Below are positions 32,497-43,840 of a stretch of DNA of 55,769 bases, in pieces. Where the stretch lies: positions 221,299-277,067 of the forward strand of contig RHPI01001010.1 in assembly GCA_009103225.1 (NCBI GenBank), in the 5' to 3' direction. The notes beneath the pieces are model-generated. The model made no database searches, was not told the origin of the DNA, and saw only the letters and a program-made list of their open reading frames with translations. Source of the DNA: Chlorokybus atmophyticus. Lineage: Eukaryota > Streptophyta > Chlorokybophyceae > Chlorokybales > Chlorokybaceae. A program made the translations under genes and the position numbers. The first letter of the stretch is position 1; each line of letters begins with the position of its first letter.

Positions 32497-35400
32497 ATGG
32501 CGTCCACGGGCTCCAAGCTCCTCTCATGCGCGAGCTTGCTGCTGCTGCTCCTTGTGGCCACAGCGTTGCCTGCACAAGGTATGTGGCGACAAGAGTAAAC
32601 GGCTTTCAGTGCGGATGTGTGCATCAGCATGCGTTTGCGCAGCGCTATTGTATACGAATGGCGCATGTCATGCTGGGTGTGGTGATGTGCTTGCACGCCC
32701 CCTGCCCTCCCCGGCCCTCTCTCTTTCTCACACACACACACGCACGGTCTCTCCCCAGGCACCTGCCCCTCCAGGGCCAACGACGGCAGCCACTGCGAGC
32801 CTGCGGACCCCAGCGATTCCAGCTCGCCGTGCTACTGCTTCCCCTTCATCAATGGCAGAACGTAGGCTACCCCAGTCTCTTCCACCTCCCCCACCGCTTT
32901 TGTTTCTGCTTGCTGTACATGTTAATACCACACATGCCGACTGTGGGGACTGTGCGCAGTGGGGAGTACGACCTCAGCCAGAAGTACACTTGGAATGCTG
33001 GCCAGGTGAAGTGCAAGAGTATAGGGGAAACTTGGCACAGATCTTCAGTGAAGCTGAGCGCGACACCATCTTCAACAGAAGCAAGCCCGCCATCAATGTG
33101 TGGATCGGCCTATCACGCAACACGAAGGTTACCAGACTCGAGTGGGACCACCTCCACTGCCCTAATCCCCGCCAAGCACAGTGTCCGGCTCGCGTGAACC
33201 TCTTCAAGTGGGGTGGACACGTATTTGGCACATATTCGATTATACATGCCTCTCGCTCTCCCCCTGTTCTTCCCGGCTCTACCTTGTGCGCGCATGTGTG
33301 CGTGAGCCGCTGACCGGGCATCGCTGCACTGGCAAGATTGTGCAGACGTATCAGGACTGGTGGGTTAACGATCGCGGCATCCATGAGCCAGACAACCAAT
33401 ATTTCAAAGGCAACGAGTACTGCGTCGTCATGCTTGGTGGTGGCAACTGGATCGATCACCACCCCCCGCAGCCCGGCACATGGAACGACGACCGCTATGA
33501 CACGAAATACCTGGTTGTCTGCCAAGGTACTTTGTGCGTGAATGTGCTGCGCTACCTACAACATCAGAGACTTACTCGCTCTGGCCCGCAGCGTGGAAAG
33601 TCGCCACCACCTCATCCCCCACCGAGTCCGCCACCATCTCCCCCACCAAGCCCCCCGCTACCTCCCCCACCGAGCCCTCCACCACCTCCCCCACCGAGTC
33701 CGCCACCTCCCCACCCGAGTCCCCCACCNNNNNNNNNNNNNNNNNNNNNNNNNNNNNNNNNNNNNNNNNNNNNNNNNNNNNNNNNNNNNNNNNNNNNNNN
33801 NNNNNNNNNNNNNNNNNNNNNNNNNNNNNNNNNNNNNNNNNNNNNNNNNNNNNNNNNNNNNNNNNNNNNNNNNNNNNNNNNNNNNNNNNNNNNNNNNNNN
33901 NNNNNNNNNNNNNNNNNNNNNNNNNNNNNNNNNNNNNNNNNNNNNNNNNNNNNNNNNNNNNNNNNNNNNNNNNNNNNNNNNNNNNNNNNNNNNNNNNNNN
34001 NNNNNNNNNNNNNNNNNNNNNNNNNNNNNNNNNNNNNNNNNNNNNNNNNNNNNNNNNNNNNNNNNNNNNNNNNNNNNNNNNNNNNNNNNNNNNNNNNNNN
34101 NNNNNNNNNNNNNNNNNNNNNNNNNNNNNNNNNNNNNNNNNNNNNNNNNNNNNNNNNNNNNNNNNNNNNNNNNNNNNNNNNNNNNNNNNNNNNNNNNNNN
34201 NNNNNNNNNNNNNNNNNNNNNNNNNNNNNNNNNNNNNNNNNNNNNNNNNNNNNNNNNNNNNNNNNNNNNNNNNNNNNNNNNNNNNNNNNNNNNNNNNNNN
34301 NNNNNNNNNNNNNNNNNNNNNNNNNNNNNNNNNNNNNNNNNNNNNNNNNNNNNNNNNNNNNNNNNNNNNNNNNNNNNNNNNNNNNNNNNNNNNNNNNNNN
34401 NNNNNNNNNNNNNNNNNNNNNNNNNNNNNNNNNNNNNNNNNNNNNNNNNNNNNNNNNNNNNNNNNNNNNNNNNNNNNNNNNNNNNNNNNNNNNNNNNNNN
34501 NNNNNNNNNNNNNNNNNNNNNNNNNNNNNNNNNNNNNNNNNNNNNNNNNNNNNNNNNNNNNNNNNNNNNNNNNNNNNNNNNNNNNNNNNNNNNNNNNNNN
34601 NNNNNNNNNNNNNNNNNNNNNNNNNNNNNNNNNNNNNNNNNNNNNNNNNNNNCCCCCCCCACCCAGTCCGCCACCTTCTCCCCCACCTCCTGCTGAACGC
34701 TTCATCTCTAGGGACATTGGTGCCACACAACCAGGATCCACCACGTACGTCAAGAAAACCGGCCTTTACACCATCGCCAACCGCGGAAGTAAGCTTCGTG
34801 TGTTGCATGGGGTCTGAGACAATGGACTCTCGTCTGAAGTGCAGCATTGACTAATAGTCATTACCAATGTTGCAGTGATAGCGACGATTGCTCTCTTTCG
34901 TTGCGCATTTTTTAACTTCCATCTGTTGAACAATTGGATGCGTGGCATTGAGTTCATCACAAATTAATGGTTGATTTTGCCGGGGATATCTATGGCACAA
35001 CAGACTCGTTCCACTACGTGTACGCGCAACGGGTGCGCACCGGCGACTTCACCTTCATCGTGCATGTGGTGGATACAGCCTCTTTCGATTTTCCCAACAT
35101 GAAGTCGGGCATTATAGTTTGCGCTGGCCTTGCTCTTGGTGAGTTTGAAAAGCTGCAAGCATAGTCAAGTGCATCATTCATGCTGTCGGCAATGCTGATG
35201 CGGGGTTTGCGTAGGGTCGCCGGCGTTTGAGCTCCTTATTGGAAAAACTTTTGTGTCACCGTCCACGGTCTTCATTCAGGTATACCGATGTATTGCATGC
35301 CTAGTAAATGTGATGATCGATGTTGTTGTAGGCACGGGTACCCACATCGTAGTAAATCAGCAATCAGACGTTCAATGTAACAAAACTTACGTGCAGATTC

Positions 35401-35797
35401 GTGAAACGCTTGGGGGACAAACAATTACAGAGCCGTTTCATGGTGCACCATACAGGCGTGTCGCTTTGCCAATCTTCCTCAAGCTGTCGCGCACAGGGGA
35501 CGTTATCACCGCATCGGGTAAGCTCTTTGCAGCCACCGCCAAACGCAGCAGCTATTCCGGTTGTGCAATTGACCACCCCTCACTCCATCTCACTGCCTTT
35601 CTCCCTCTCTTCTCTACGTCTGTGTGCTTTATTCTTCAGCTTCCAGGAACGGAGTCAAGTATACCACAATATACAGCTACACAGCCTCGGGTCCTCTCGC
35701 CGGAAGTGTCTATGTTGGTATGGCGATCAGCTTTGTGACATATGGCACTGAAGGACTACTTGCGGCAGCCAAGTTCGACAAGGTTTCTCTGGTGTAA
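32497..35797 (+). CDS. Secreted C-type lectin with SPPP hinge and concanavalin-like (DUF1349-type) domain
   Basis: Exon 1 (32497-32578) is a signal peptide. Exon 2 (32759-32861) is cysteine-rich (SHCEPADPSDSSSPCYC). Exon 3 (32960-33220) starts the C-type lectin fold: YDLSQKYTWNAGQVKCKSIG, NLAQIFSEAERDTIF, VWIGLSRNTKVTRLEWDH. Exon 4 (about 33337-33537) ends it: YCVVMLGGGNW, YLVVCQ. A PPPSPPP hinge follows and is cut by 924 Ns. The C-terminal exons (to 34788, about 34953-35138, 35215 onward, to 35517, 35640-35797) read as a DUF1349-like sandwich: GDIYGTTDSFHYVYAQRVRT, GDFTFIVHVVD, VALPIFLKLSRTGDVITAS, GSVYVGMAISF, FDKVSLV, stop TAA. One base is missing in the G run near 33024, which breaks KSIG(G)NLAQ. 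It is either an assembly error or a real lesion. The 35279/35332 junction is unsure. Likely a cell-wall or extracellular glycan-binding protein. Confidence 0.82.
33729..34652. other. Assembly gap (924 N) inside the proline hinge
   Basis: The gap lies between two CCACC/CCGAGT proline-codon tracts in the lectin gene. The true hinge length is unknown; repetitive SPPP coding sequence is the likely reason for the gap. Confidence 0.98.
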
Positions 35798-35836
35798 ATT
35801 TGTTAAGGTGGTCCCAGCGCCACGTGGCGGGAACTG

Positions 35837-35868
35837 GGAACACTTACATGTGCACATGTAAGTGTTCC
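35837..35868. terminator. Perfect 32-bp palindrome just after the lectin gene
   Basis: GGAACACTTACATGTG/CACATGTAAGTGTTCC lies 40 bp past the TAA of the lectin gene, within its probable 3' UTR. A role in 3'-end formation is a guess; what is seen is only the perfect dyad. Confidence 0.45.
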
Positions 35869-35886
35869 GTATCCGTTACTTTGGGA

Positions 35887-36172
35887 AAGTAGGAGAATCA
35901 AACGCTTGCACACATGCAAGGTTGTATGTGATACGTACTGTTGTATGTAAGTGTTTTGGTTGGTTGTGAACCATTGGTTGTGTACAACTGTTTGGAGTAA
36001 CAATGCAGCCTTTTCTTTGTTCTATTGCTTTGAAAAAGTTGAAATAGGAGAATACAACACTTGCACACGCTGCAAGGCTGTATGTGACACGTATTGTTGT
36101 ATAAGTGTTTTGGTGGTTGTGAACTATGGGTTGTGTACATTCATTTGCAGCAAGAAAACGCAGCCTTGTATT
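35887..36172 (+). repeat. Tandem duplication of about 150 bp
   Basis: AGGAGAATCAAACGCTTGCA... with GTTGTATGTAAGTGTTTTGG and GTTGTGTACAACTG (about 35889-36010) recurs at about 36045-36172 with roughly 80% identity by eye. No gene is seen in either copy. Confidence 0.7.
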
Positions 36173-36269
36173 TTGGCAAACTCATCTAGACATATAAAGC
36201 TCAATCTATATTATCTGCAATGTGTACACTTATTGATACTAAGTCATCACTTAAAGCTACCAAAAGTTG

Positions 36270-37140
36270 CACGTGACTGCGTGAGCATGGGGTCATGTTG
36301 CACGACTACGCTTGTGCAAGCGAAGCGAGTCCGGTACTGAGAGTGCGAAGCCTGGATATCTAATGCAAACAACCTGGCGTATTCGAGGGACCTGTAGCAG
36401 CAACCTCACACATGTCACATCTGTCCATTGCGAAGTGACTCGGGTAGAAGGCTCTATGGGTGTACCTACCAGAGCTTGAGGTCGTCACTGTCGCAGGGGA
36501 GGGGAAGCCGCAGCAAATGTGAGAAACTGCTGCTGCTGTTGCGAGCGGCAATTTTAAGCACACGCTTGCCAGCATGACTACTGCCGAGGCAGCCTTTGTG
36601 TGAGTCTTCGCTGACGCTCGCTGCTGCTCAAGCATATAGCTCACGATACAGCCGCACACGACAAAACAACAGCACAAACACTATTAGCACGCAATGAATT
36701 CATCGACAGGTGGGGGGGCCAGAGCAGAGCAAAACTTGACTTCAGAACCCTACTCTAAGACTTCTAAGACTCTAGGACTCACGGGCCAAAAGCCCGCACT
36801 ACAAGACCCTTAAGCAGCAGCAGTGGCAGCACGCACCGGGGGGGGGCTTAAAACGTTACAAACAAGAAATGTGAGTATCCTCACATCTCATTGGTCTCAT
36901 ATACTAGCAAGTACTCGAGCGGGCAGCTGATTGGCTNGGTTAGGGTAGCTCCAGGCAGCTCATATGCTTGAGCAGCTGTGACGGACGACGCTATCGCGAT
37001 ATGCATGTCAATGGTACTGTAAGAGGCTCTGTACAACCTTTCAGTCAGGCTGCAGCTGTCCGTGCATGTGCGCACTTTCAGGGTGCTCCTATCAGTTGCA
37101 CAGCTGCATCCTGAGCAGTTGCGTGAATATGCATGTAAAC
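36270..37140 (-). repeat. Inverted duplication, left arm
   Basis: Read on the minus strand, this segment resembles 38430-38935 on the plus strand. Shared blocks are AACTGCTCAGG-TGCAGCTGTG, GTGCGCACATGCACGGACAG, ATGCTGGCAAGCGTG, GTTTCTCAC, TACACCCA-AGAGCCTTCT and CATGACCCCATGCTCAC. The left arm is longer because it holds a unit B fragment (36846-36936) and a G-rich filler. Both arms have short open frames but no recognisable gene. Confidence 0.75.
36846..36936 (+). repeat. Fragment of unit B, ending at a single N
   Basis: The 90-bp block from GGCTTAAAACGTTACAAACA to CAGCTGATTGGCT matches unit B (about 20780-20872 and 29920-30010). It follows a run of ten Gs and stops at the N at 36937. This looks like a contig join rather than a natural insertion. 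Confidence 0.75.
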
Positions 37141-38429
37141 CGAACGTGTTGTCCTTGGCGAAAGTAGTTCAAGACGTATGTGTGCCGTTCCGCCTAGTGC
37201 TGCATAGGCTAGAAAGAACAAGTTTGGCAGCATGTCTAGCTGGTCGTGCAGGCGTTGAGCAATATTGCTTCTACCATAAAATCACTGACCTCTAGAAGCT
37301 GACGGGGATGTTGGGGAAGGAGCAGTAGCCGCGCGCGCGAACGTTGCGTGTTAGAGAAAGGTGATGTCGTCGGTGAAGACAATGCGGACAGGGAGGGAGG
37401 TGGGGAGGGAGGGAAAGCTGTTTGTGCGGCATTCTGAGCAGCCTGCCTCACCTGGCAGGCTGCTCACGATGTCGTTTGCCACCTCCATGTCAAAGTACAA
37501 CGCGCGTCGTTGCGCACGCAGCCTGCGAACTCGGAGTTTGTCGATGCGCAACAACAAGCGCAGGGGCGCGGTTACTGCAAACCTTGGCCGAATTATTGTT
37601 GCGGACGATGAAGGGCTTGGGGTTGTTGTGAGCGCATGCGGGGGCGGCCGCAGCTGCAGCCAGCAGCATCAGCAAGAGGAGCGGGGGGGAAAGTATGTGC
37701 GCACTTGGTCACCATGGTGGTAAAGGCTGCGCTGCACTCACAGGCGGCACATGGTGTCGGCAACGGCAGTGCACCACGTGGTAGCTTGGTGCCCCTCCGC
37801 GGGGAGGGTGGTGTTTGGGGGGGGGGGGGGNGAGAGCATGCACGCACCTCCGAGGCGCGTAGGCTAGCACGGATATGCCCCCACACCGCCACCGCGCGAG
37901 CAGAGCGCGAGAAACCAGCTCGCACACGAAACTCTCTCTTGCTATTTGTATCCTATCACACTCCCTGTCGCTCTGAGTGAGCGCCATTTTGCAGGCTCTA
38001 TCTGCTCGCTTTTGCAGAATTCTTCAGTGAGATTTGCGGGCGCAGCTGCCACGTGACAGGTGCCCCTGGCAAAATTATTGACATGAGACTAGCACTAATG
38101 TTAAAGCTTGAATTGTGTTGCAGCTCCTCGGCAGCTATTGTAACAAGGTGTTGCAATTAAGTTGGTTCATATCATACCAAGGTAAGCCGTCCGCAGTGTG
38201 TGCCAGTAGCTACTAGCACTACAATTTCTTATGGCACACACTGTGGACGCACTCCTCTTACGTACATGATTACTTGACACGCACAATAGTCTGGGGCAAC
38301 GAGCTTCTCCCAAGCGTGAAACTTCAACGGCGGGAAGGTACCAATGCACGTAGCATAACGCCGCTCACACGCCACTCATCTCAGGTCAAGAGGCTCCGAA
38401 GCCCCTTGACCTGTTTGCGGCGCACGACA
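37141..38429. other. Spacer of the inverted duplication; no gene recognised
   Basis: Frames of up to 120 codons exist (37361-37723 plus, 37636-37980 plus), with basic low-complexity products and no domain. A run of 14 Gs ends at an N (37831). A stem of GCCGTCCGCAGTGTGTGCCA type lies at about 38186-38248. Confidence 0.35.
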
Positions 38430-38935
38430 ATCAGCTGACCAACTTTGCTATTACGTATGCGGCTTATACGCATACGCACGCAACTGCTCAGGCTGCAGCT
38501 GTGGGACTGCTGCCACTGGTGCTGAGAACTGACAGTGCGCACATGCACGGACAGTCAGGTTGCGCAGAGAGTACCAGCGAAAGACGACAATCGCGATTCG
38601 CTTGAGCAGCTGCGAGCATTACTGAAAGATCATGCAGGCTGTTCTGGCGGCAGTTGTGCTGGCAAGCGTGCCCTTAAATTGCCGCTTGGAAAGCAGCAGC
38701 AGAGTTTCTCACTTCTGCTACGGCTTGCCATCCCTTGCAACAGTGACAACGACCTCAATATCTGGTGGGTACACCCACCAGAGCCTTCTGCCCGAGTCAC
38801 ATCACATGATGACTAGCAGTGATGTGACATGCGCAAGGTTGCTCCATAAGCCAGGTTGCCCGCACTCTCAGCAGTGGACTTGCGCTTAAGCTCGGGACGT
38901 CAGTGCAGCATGACCCCATGCTCACCCGGTCATGT
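38430..38935 (+). repeat. Inverted duplication, right arm
   Basis: This is the counterpart of 36270-37140 on the opposite strand. Blocks occur in the same relative order, from the AACTGCTCAGGCTGCAGCTG block to CATGACCCCATGCTCACCC. It is more compact than the left arm and contains no unit B fragment. Confidence 0.75.
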
Positions 38936-40841
38936 GCATGCCCAGGGGTCAGGTGATAATCCACCACCGGGGTCAGGGGGGTGTTGTGTTTTCCCGGCGC
39001 ACGAAGCCGCAGCGGTAACGGCTGCGGTGGGCGGGGAGGGTGTGTCTCGTCTGTGCTGATGCCGTCACAATTACCGCCCAAGCAGCATGCGGCAACGGCG
39101 ACTCGCGCCGTTTTGCTTCCCGTGACTCACGGGCCGTGAGCGCAGCTTTGCCCGCCCCATTTCTGTAACACAAATGAAAGGTATTTATATAAATATATAT
39201 GATATCAAAGGTGAAATATGTATGCGTATATATATATAATATCATTGCCGTTTCAAGCGACCGTTCCGGTTTGCAATCCGCGCGATTGCAAGTTTGCAAT
39301 CCCGCGGACTGCGGTCGACGGTCGCATGCACAGTGCGGACGCCGCCCGATCTTCGCGCGCGGGCATTTGTAACCAAACCCAGGGTTTGCTAGTTAGCAAA
39401 CCCTGGGTTTACGCGGAAAAGAGAATAGTCGCCTGGAAACGGTATTAAAGAATGCCGTCGCGCTAAGTCGCTTGGTGGTACGGCGTTCGCGCCCGCTGCT
39501 GCACCAGAGGCCTCACTTAGCCTGGCATACATGGGAACTACGACTGGTTGTATGAGCCGCAGCCATGCTATCAGCCTGAGCCTGCCGGCGGGGGTGGGGC
39601 TGGCCGGGTGTGTGTGGGCGATGGGGTGGGGCGAGAGGCAGTGAGGCTGCGGTGGCCCCATCTCTCTCTTTCCCAAGCTTAACGCGCGCGCCGCCGTGCG
39701 GGAGCTGTTAGCGGGAGCTGGCTCAGGATGAGCAAGTGTTGAGCTGCCGTTGCAGATTTCAAGGTCAGCTGCACGCTAAGTCAGCCGTGGCAAGACGTTT
39801 GTGTGTGATTTTTCGTGTGTGCGTGTACGTGAGGCGTTAGGCTATGCACAGTCGGCTGCAGCTAAACTATCCTGCCCCAGCGGCGGCCGGCGCATGATTC
39901 AGTCTGGCAAGCTGTGTGGTTGCGGAACTGTTCAGACTGCATGTTTTACATATATACGTCTGAAATGCGAGATCCTTGCTGCTGCTTGAGGCCGCGAGCA
40001 AGCTCTTTTGCTTTTGCTCGCTACTTAAGCAGCCGTGCAAAGGCGTGCTGCATGGCTTCTTTGCGATTGCACGCATGAATATATTAAGTAGCGTAGTAGT
40101 AGTAAAAGGTCAATTTTTATTGATTGAAAAGAGGAATATCGGGTTTGCAAGCAGCATTCGCTGAATGCCGGCGAATACCGTCTGATATCAGCACACCTGT
40201 ACTGTCTGGCATGCGCACATAGTTATTCTTCGGCCACCATGTGCAAGCTGCCTACGTGTCAATTCAGGCGATCCAACACATGTATACAGCCGTCACTGTC
40301 ATTATTTGTGCAGTCAAGGTGTGTTGCAATGCAAAATCCGCTTTCAAACACAATGCGTATTGCTCAGGCAATGTCCACTGCAGCGTCAACCAGCATGGTA
40401 GAGTGACGGGCATCTATCGGCAGAGATATGCTCGTTGCAACAAATGCATTATATAAGGTAACATCAGCATGCTGATGGTATAACATATAGTCTACCATCA
40501 GCATGTTATATTACAACACGTGCATGCAGCACTGCGGCATGACATTGCTTACCACTGCCCTATTTTGGCAAGTCATTCGTGCTTAGCACACGAGTATGTA
40601 TAGATGGCCACATTTGAAGCTTTACTATATTACTATATTGGGTACGACAGTGGTATTGATGATGAGCTATGTATGTGCTGGTCACAAGGATTGTCCGTCT
40701 GCAACTGTGCACGCAGGTCGCTAAACGCTGCTTGTGCTTTGCGTGGCCTTGGTGGCGCCGCTGCTTGCTGCACACGCTTCTTTTCACCTGCTGCAAGTCT
40801 AAAGCAGCCGTAGAGGAACACAGGCAGCCACAGCAAGAGGT
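38936..40841. other. Intergenic stretch without a supported gene
   Basis: It includes a perfect hairpin at 39375-39410 (AAACCCAGGGTTTGCTA, GT, reverse complement), a GC-rich G-run region at 39585-39640, and a CATGCTGATGGTA/TACCATCAGCATG pair near 40468-40505. The first exon of RPB12, which should encode the N-terminal CxxC, ought to lie here but was not found. Confidence 0.35.
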
Positions 40842-41081
40842 AAGGCTAACCAGCTGAGGCCCGGCGACGTCATCCAGTGCCGAGAGTGCGGCTACCGCAT
40901 CCTGTACAAGAAACGCACGAAGCGAGGTGTGTGTGTTAAGCATGCGAACGAGATTTTGTAGATGCGGTTGCATGCACTACAACCGTGCATACCTACCGAG
41001 CTTTTGCACGCATGCGAGGTTGACACTTTGGCTTCTCTTTGTGTGCGCTCTTTGGCAGTCATTCAGTATGAGGCTCGCTGA
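40842..41081 (+). CDS. RPB12: RNA polymerase I/II/III common subunit RPABC4 (RPB12), 3' exons
   Basis: Exon 40854-40926 (possibly starting at 40845) reads [20 protein letters not shown] and RTKR. A GT-AG intron follows, and exon 41059-41081 completes VIQYEAR and TGA. This is the highly conserved zinc-ribbon C-terminus of the smallest shared RNA polymerase subunit: CRECGYRI supplies the second CxxC pair and the EAR end is canonical. The phase-1 junction restores the codon exactly. The first exon with the other two zinc cysteines is upstream and unidentified. This is a housekeeping gene, so the region is ordinary nuclear chromosome. Confidence 0.92.
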
Positions 41082-41405
41082 GCAGTAGGCGAAGGTGTCG
41101 GCCGGATTACGCAGAGAACGGCGCCGTCATGTAAGCCTGTGCACTGAGAAGTGAAGCACTTCTACTGTACTGCAGTACTTTGCAACTATCTGTACCGGTT
41201 CATGTACATACACTTATCAGTGGCCTGCATGCTAGCACAGTGGTCTTTCAGAAATGCACTATGTTGGCACCACCATGAAGTATGTGTATAGGCTTGTGCT
41301 TTTATTGAGTTTAGCTCACTACTGTATGGCTCAACTGAAGCTGCGATTAGCTTTGCAGTGTTTGCATAGCCTGGTGCATAGTGCACCAGCTATGCCTGCG
41401 ACCCA

Positions 41406-43482
41406 ATGTATACTTACAGGTTAACAGGAGGTAGCGAGGAGGTGCTGGACTTAGCTGTGGAGCTTGTTCTTGGTGACGACCTGCTGCCGTACATCTTGCG
41501 CTGTCTGTCCGCGCAAGAGCTCTGCAGTGTAGCGTGCGTGTCGCCCCGCTGGAACGAGCTTTCGAAAGAAAGCGGCTTGTGGCACACGCACTTCAAGCAT
41601 GCGCATCCGCAGCTTGGAAGACAGTTGCAGCCTTCCGGCCGCGCAGATTGGAAGCGACTTTATAGGGCTATAGGTGCGACTGCATTGATGCGTGTTGTGT
41701 TCTTGCCTGAGGCATGCAGAGCTTGATGCTTGTTTGCAGATAATGTACATAAGAGGCTGTCAGCGGCAGACTTTCTCCCTATGGATGGAATAGATTCATC
41801 TTCACACAAGTTGGATATGACAGTCGGACACACTTGTCATACGTTCGCTGGGATTTGGTAAGTATGCTGATAATGCTGGCGTGTTTTTGGAGTGGTCTGC
41901 ACTTTTGTCATCGTCCCCGGCTAACTCAGTTCTTTGTGCGTGTAGGAGCAGTGCTCCTTCGCCAAACCCAGATGGCAGTGAGTGGCTGAGGTATCATCTC
42001 AAAAATGGGCCTGCAATCATCCAGTCCGTTGCATTGCTGCCATTCGCCTCAGGACGGTAACTGAGTAGACTCTTGGTGTTGTGCATGCTTGGCATACAGA
42101 TAGCTGGTCATTATTTCGCCTTGCAGTTTACGCACTACACTCTTCACTCATACAGGTGTTATGCGCCAAGGGAAATACAGCTCTTCGCTGGCATGTCCCT
42201 AGACAGTTGTGACTATGCAGGCTTTCCAGACTACCAACCAGTCAGAAATGAGTCAAGTGAGTATGTGGGCACGTTCGCTCCCGTTACCTCATGCTGTGGC
42301 TGCGGCAGACATGTGTCTTGTGCAACATACATCATGTGGAGTGCATGCAGTTGCTTGTGTGCAGCAGCAGTGAGAGTCCTGAGTTTTGAGCCATGCAGTC
42401 TTGCCTCAAACTGATTTGTATTTGGACAATTTAGCACTTGTGGTCTTGGCTTGGCATCATAGTGAGGCTGAGCTTGCACTGCAGGCATGCAAGGGTTTGC
42501 TATGCCTGATCTGGTTTTTGGAGAGTATGTGAAGCTGGACCTGTTCGGCTACTACGAAACGCATTTTATGCAGGGGCAAGAAGAAGACTACTACCAGTGC
42601 CTGCACCGTGTTGTGCTCCGTGGCGTCTCCTGCTCCTCCGGTTAGTTGTGCATTCGATTTGCATGACAGTCTCGCTTATGCGCTGTGAATCCTCTCCATA
42701 GTCTTGGTGGTTTGGCAGATGACATCCAGGATGATTACCTGAGGGAGGTTCTGATGTCCTGCGCCAGCAATGCACAGTGAGTGTGACCCAGCGGAGTGCA
42801 AACGCTGTAGTCCTGCTTGTGTCATCCTCCTTGCCACCGCTTCAGCGGCTGAAGTGGTGGCAAGGATTTAGCCTGGTGATTTGCCATCTCGTCATGAGGT
42901 AGCGGTCCGCACAAGGATAGTGGCTGGCAGACGCCATCAACCTAGCAAACTCACATCCTTAAGTATGATTTCACCCTTATATGCTATTGCCTTCATCTGT
43001 AATTCACATGCGTGTTACTTGCATGTCAGCATCTGCTGTAGTTACTTGAGCAGGGGTCCTGTATTGGACAGACTATGCATATGTTGTGCCATGAGTGCCC
43101 GTTGGTTTGCGTACTCAATTTTGTAGAATTCTGTACATGTGCGCTTCTTGTTTCAGTACTCATAGAGATGATGATGTTTGGTGTGCTCTTGTTGCAATAC
43201 AGGTTACAGGAGGTTGCAGAACCCAGCGACCCACTGCAGAAACTGACTACAGAAACCAAACCACCAGCCGCAGCAAATGACGCAGCTGAGGAGGTTCATG
43301 CTGCCAATGTGCCTGCTCCCCAAATGGATGAGCGCTCGGAACAAAGGGGGGAAACGGAGGCACAACCGGTTGTTGCAGAACTCGGTGACCCACCGCAGAG
43401 ACTTGCTACACAAACCAGCCCACCAGCCACAGTAGCTAAAGAAGCACCTGAGGAGGCAAGTCCTGCTGTTGATGTATACTGA
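41406..43482 (+). CDS. F-box protein with galactose-binding-like C-terminal region, 363 aa
   Basis: There are seven exons: 41406-41673, 41740-41857, 41946-42056, 42156-42256, 42485-42640, 42719-42776 and 43203-43482. All junctions are GT-AG and all phases agree (1092 nt). Residues about 20-65 are an F-box (LGDDLLPYILRCLSAQELCS, VACVSPRWNELSKES), the part that would bind SKP1 in an SCF ubiquitin ligase. The middle (TFAGIWSSAPSPNPDGSEWL, SVALLPFASGRCYAPREIQL) resembles the discoidin-like region of plant F-box proteins of the At4g00755 type, presumably substrate-binding. The last exon encodes two copies of a 27-residue acidic/proline repeat (VAEPSDPLQKLTTETKPPAA and VAELGDPPQRLATQTSPPAT). The start ATG lies 325 bp after RPB12. 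A further exon could hide in the 426-nt last intron. Confidence 0.85.
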
Positions 43483-43840
43483 CAATGATACACGTGCTAA
43501 GATCAACTTCTTGATGAGTCGAAGCATCAAGGTAGAACAAAAAGTGTTGCAGGTTGACATGTTCATTGCAAGCAGGGATCACATAAACTGCAGCTTAGCT
43601 TAACACACGTCGGCGCACCAATGATACCACTGTGTCTGTGAACGTTAGCGAATAGTCAGCCCAAGCTGTAGGTGCTTGCCATGTGTTCCTTTACCGAAGC
43701 ACAAACAACACAGCACACAACTTGTTGCACGTGTACACATGCATGTTGCATGCTTTGCCATCCGCATGCGCAGGTACTTACATTGCCGACATTCTGTCAG
43801 GAATCCGAAGGGATAACCAGTTCAAGGCCATCTTCTGCCC

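Larger units (their letters stand above)
28919..32752 (+). repeat. Duplicated unit B, copy 2
   Basis: It is homologous to 19788-23608 throughout and continues into the complete lectin gene. It has the same hairpins; the 45-bp inverted repeat is degraded here. Small indels distinguish the copies, for example an extra CATAAGACCGCACATGGCAT-type duplication near 29385-29420. Confidence 0.93.

Noticed and set aside
33181-34854. Frames of 340-560 codons on both strands across the N gap
   Set aside because: Most of their length is N. Only the plus-strand lectin exons at the edges are supported.
40560-40973. 137-codon minus-strand frame over RPB12
   Set aside because: It is antisense to the conserved RPB12 exon and has no domain of its own.
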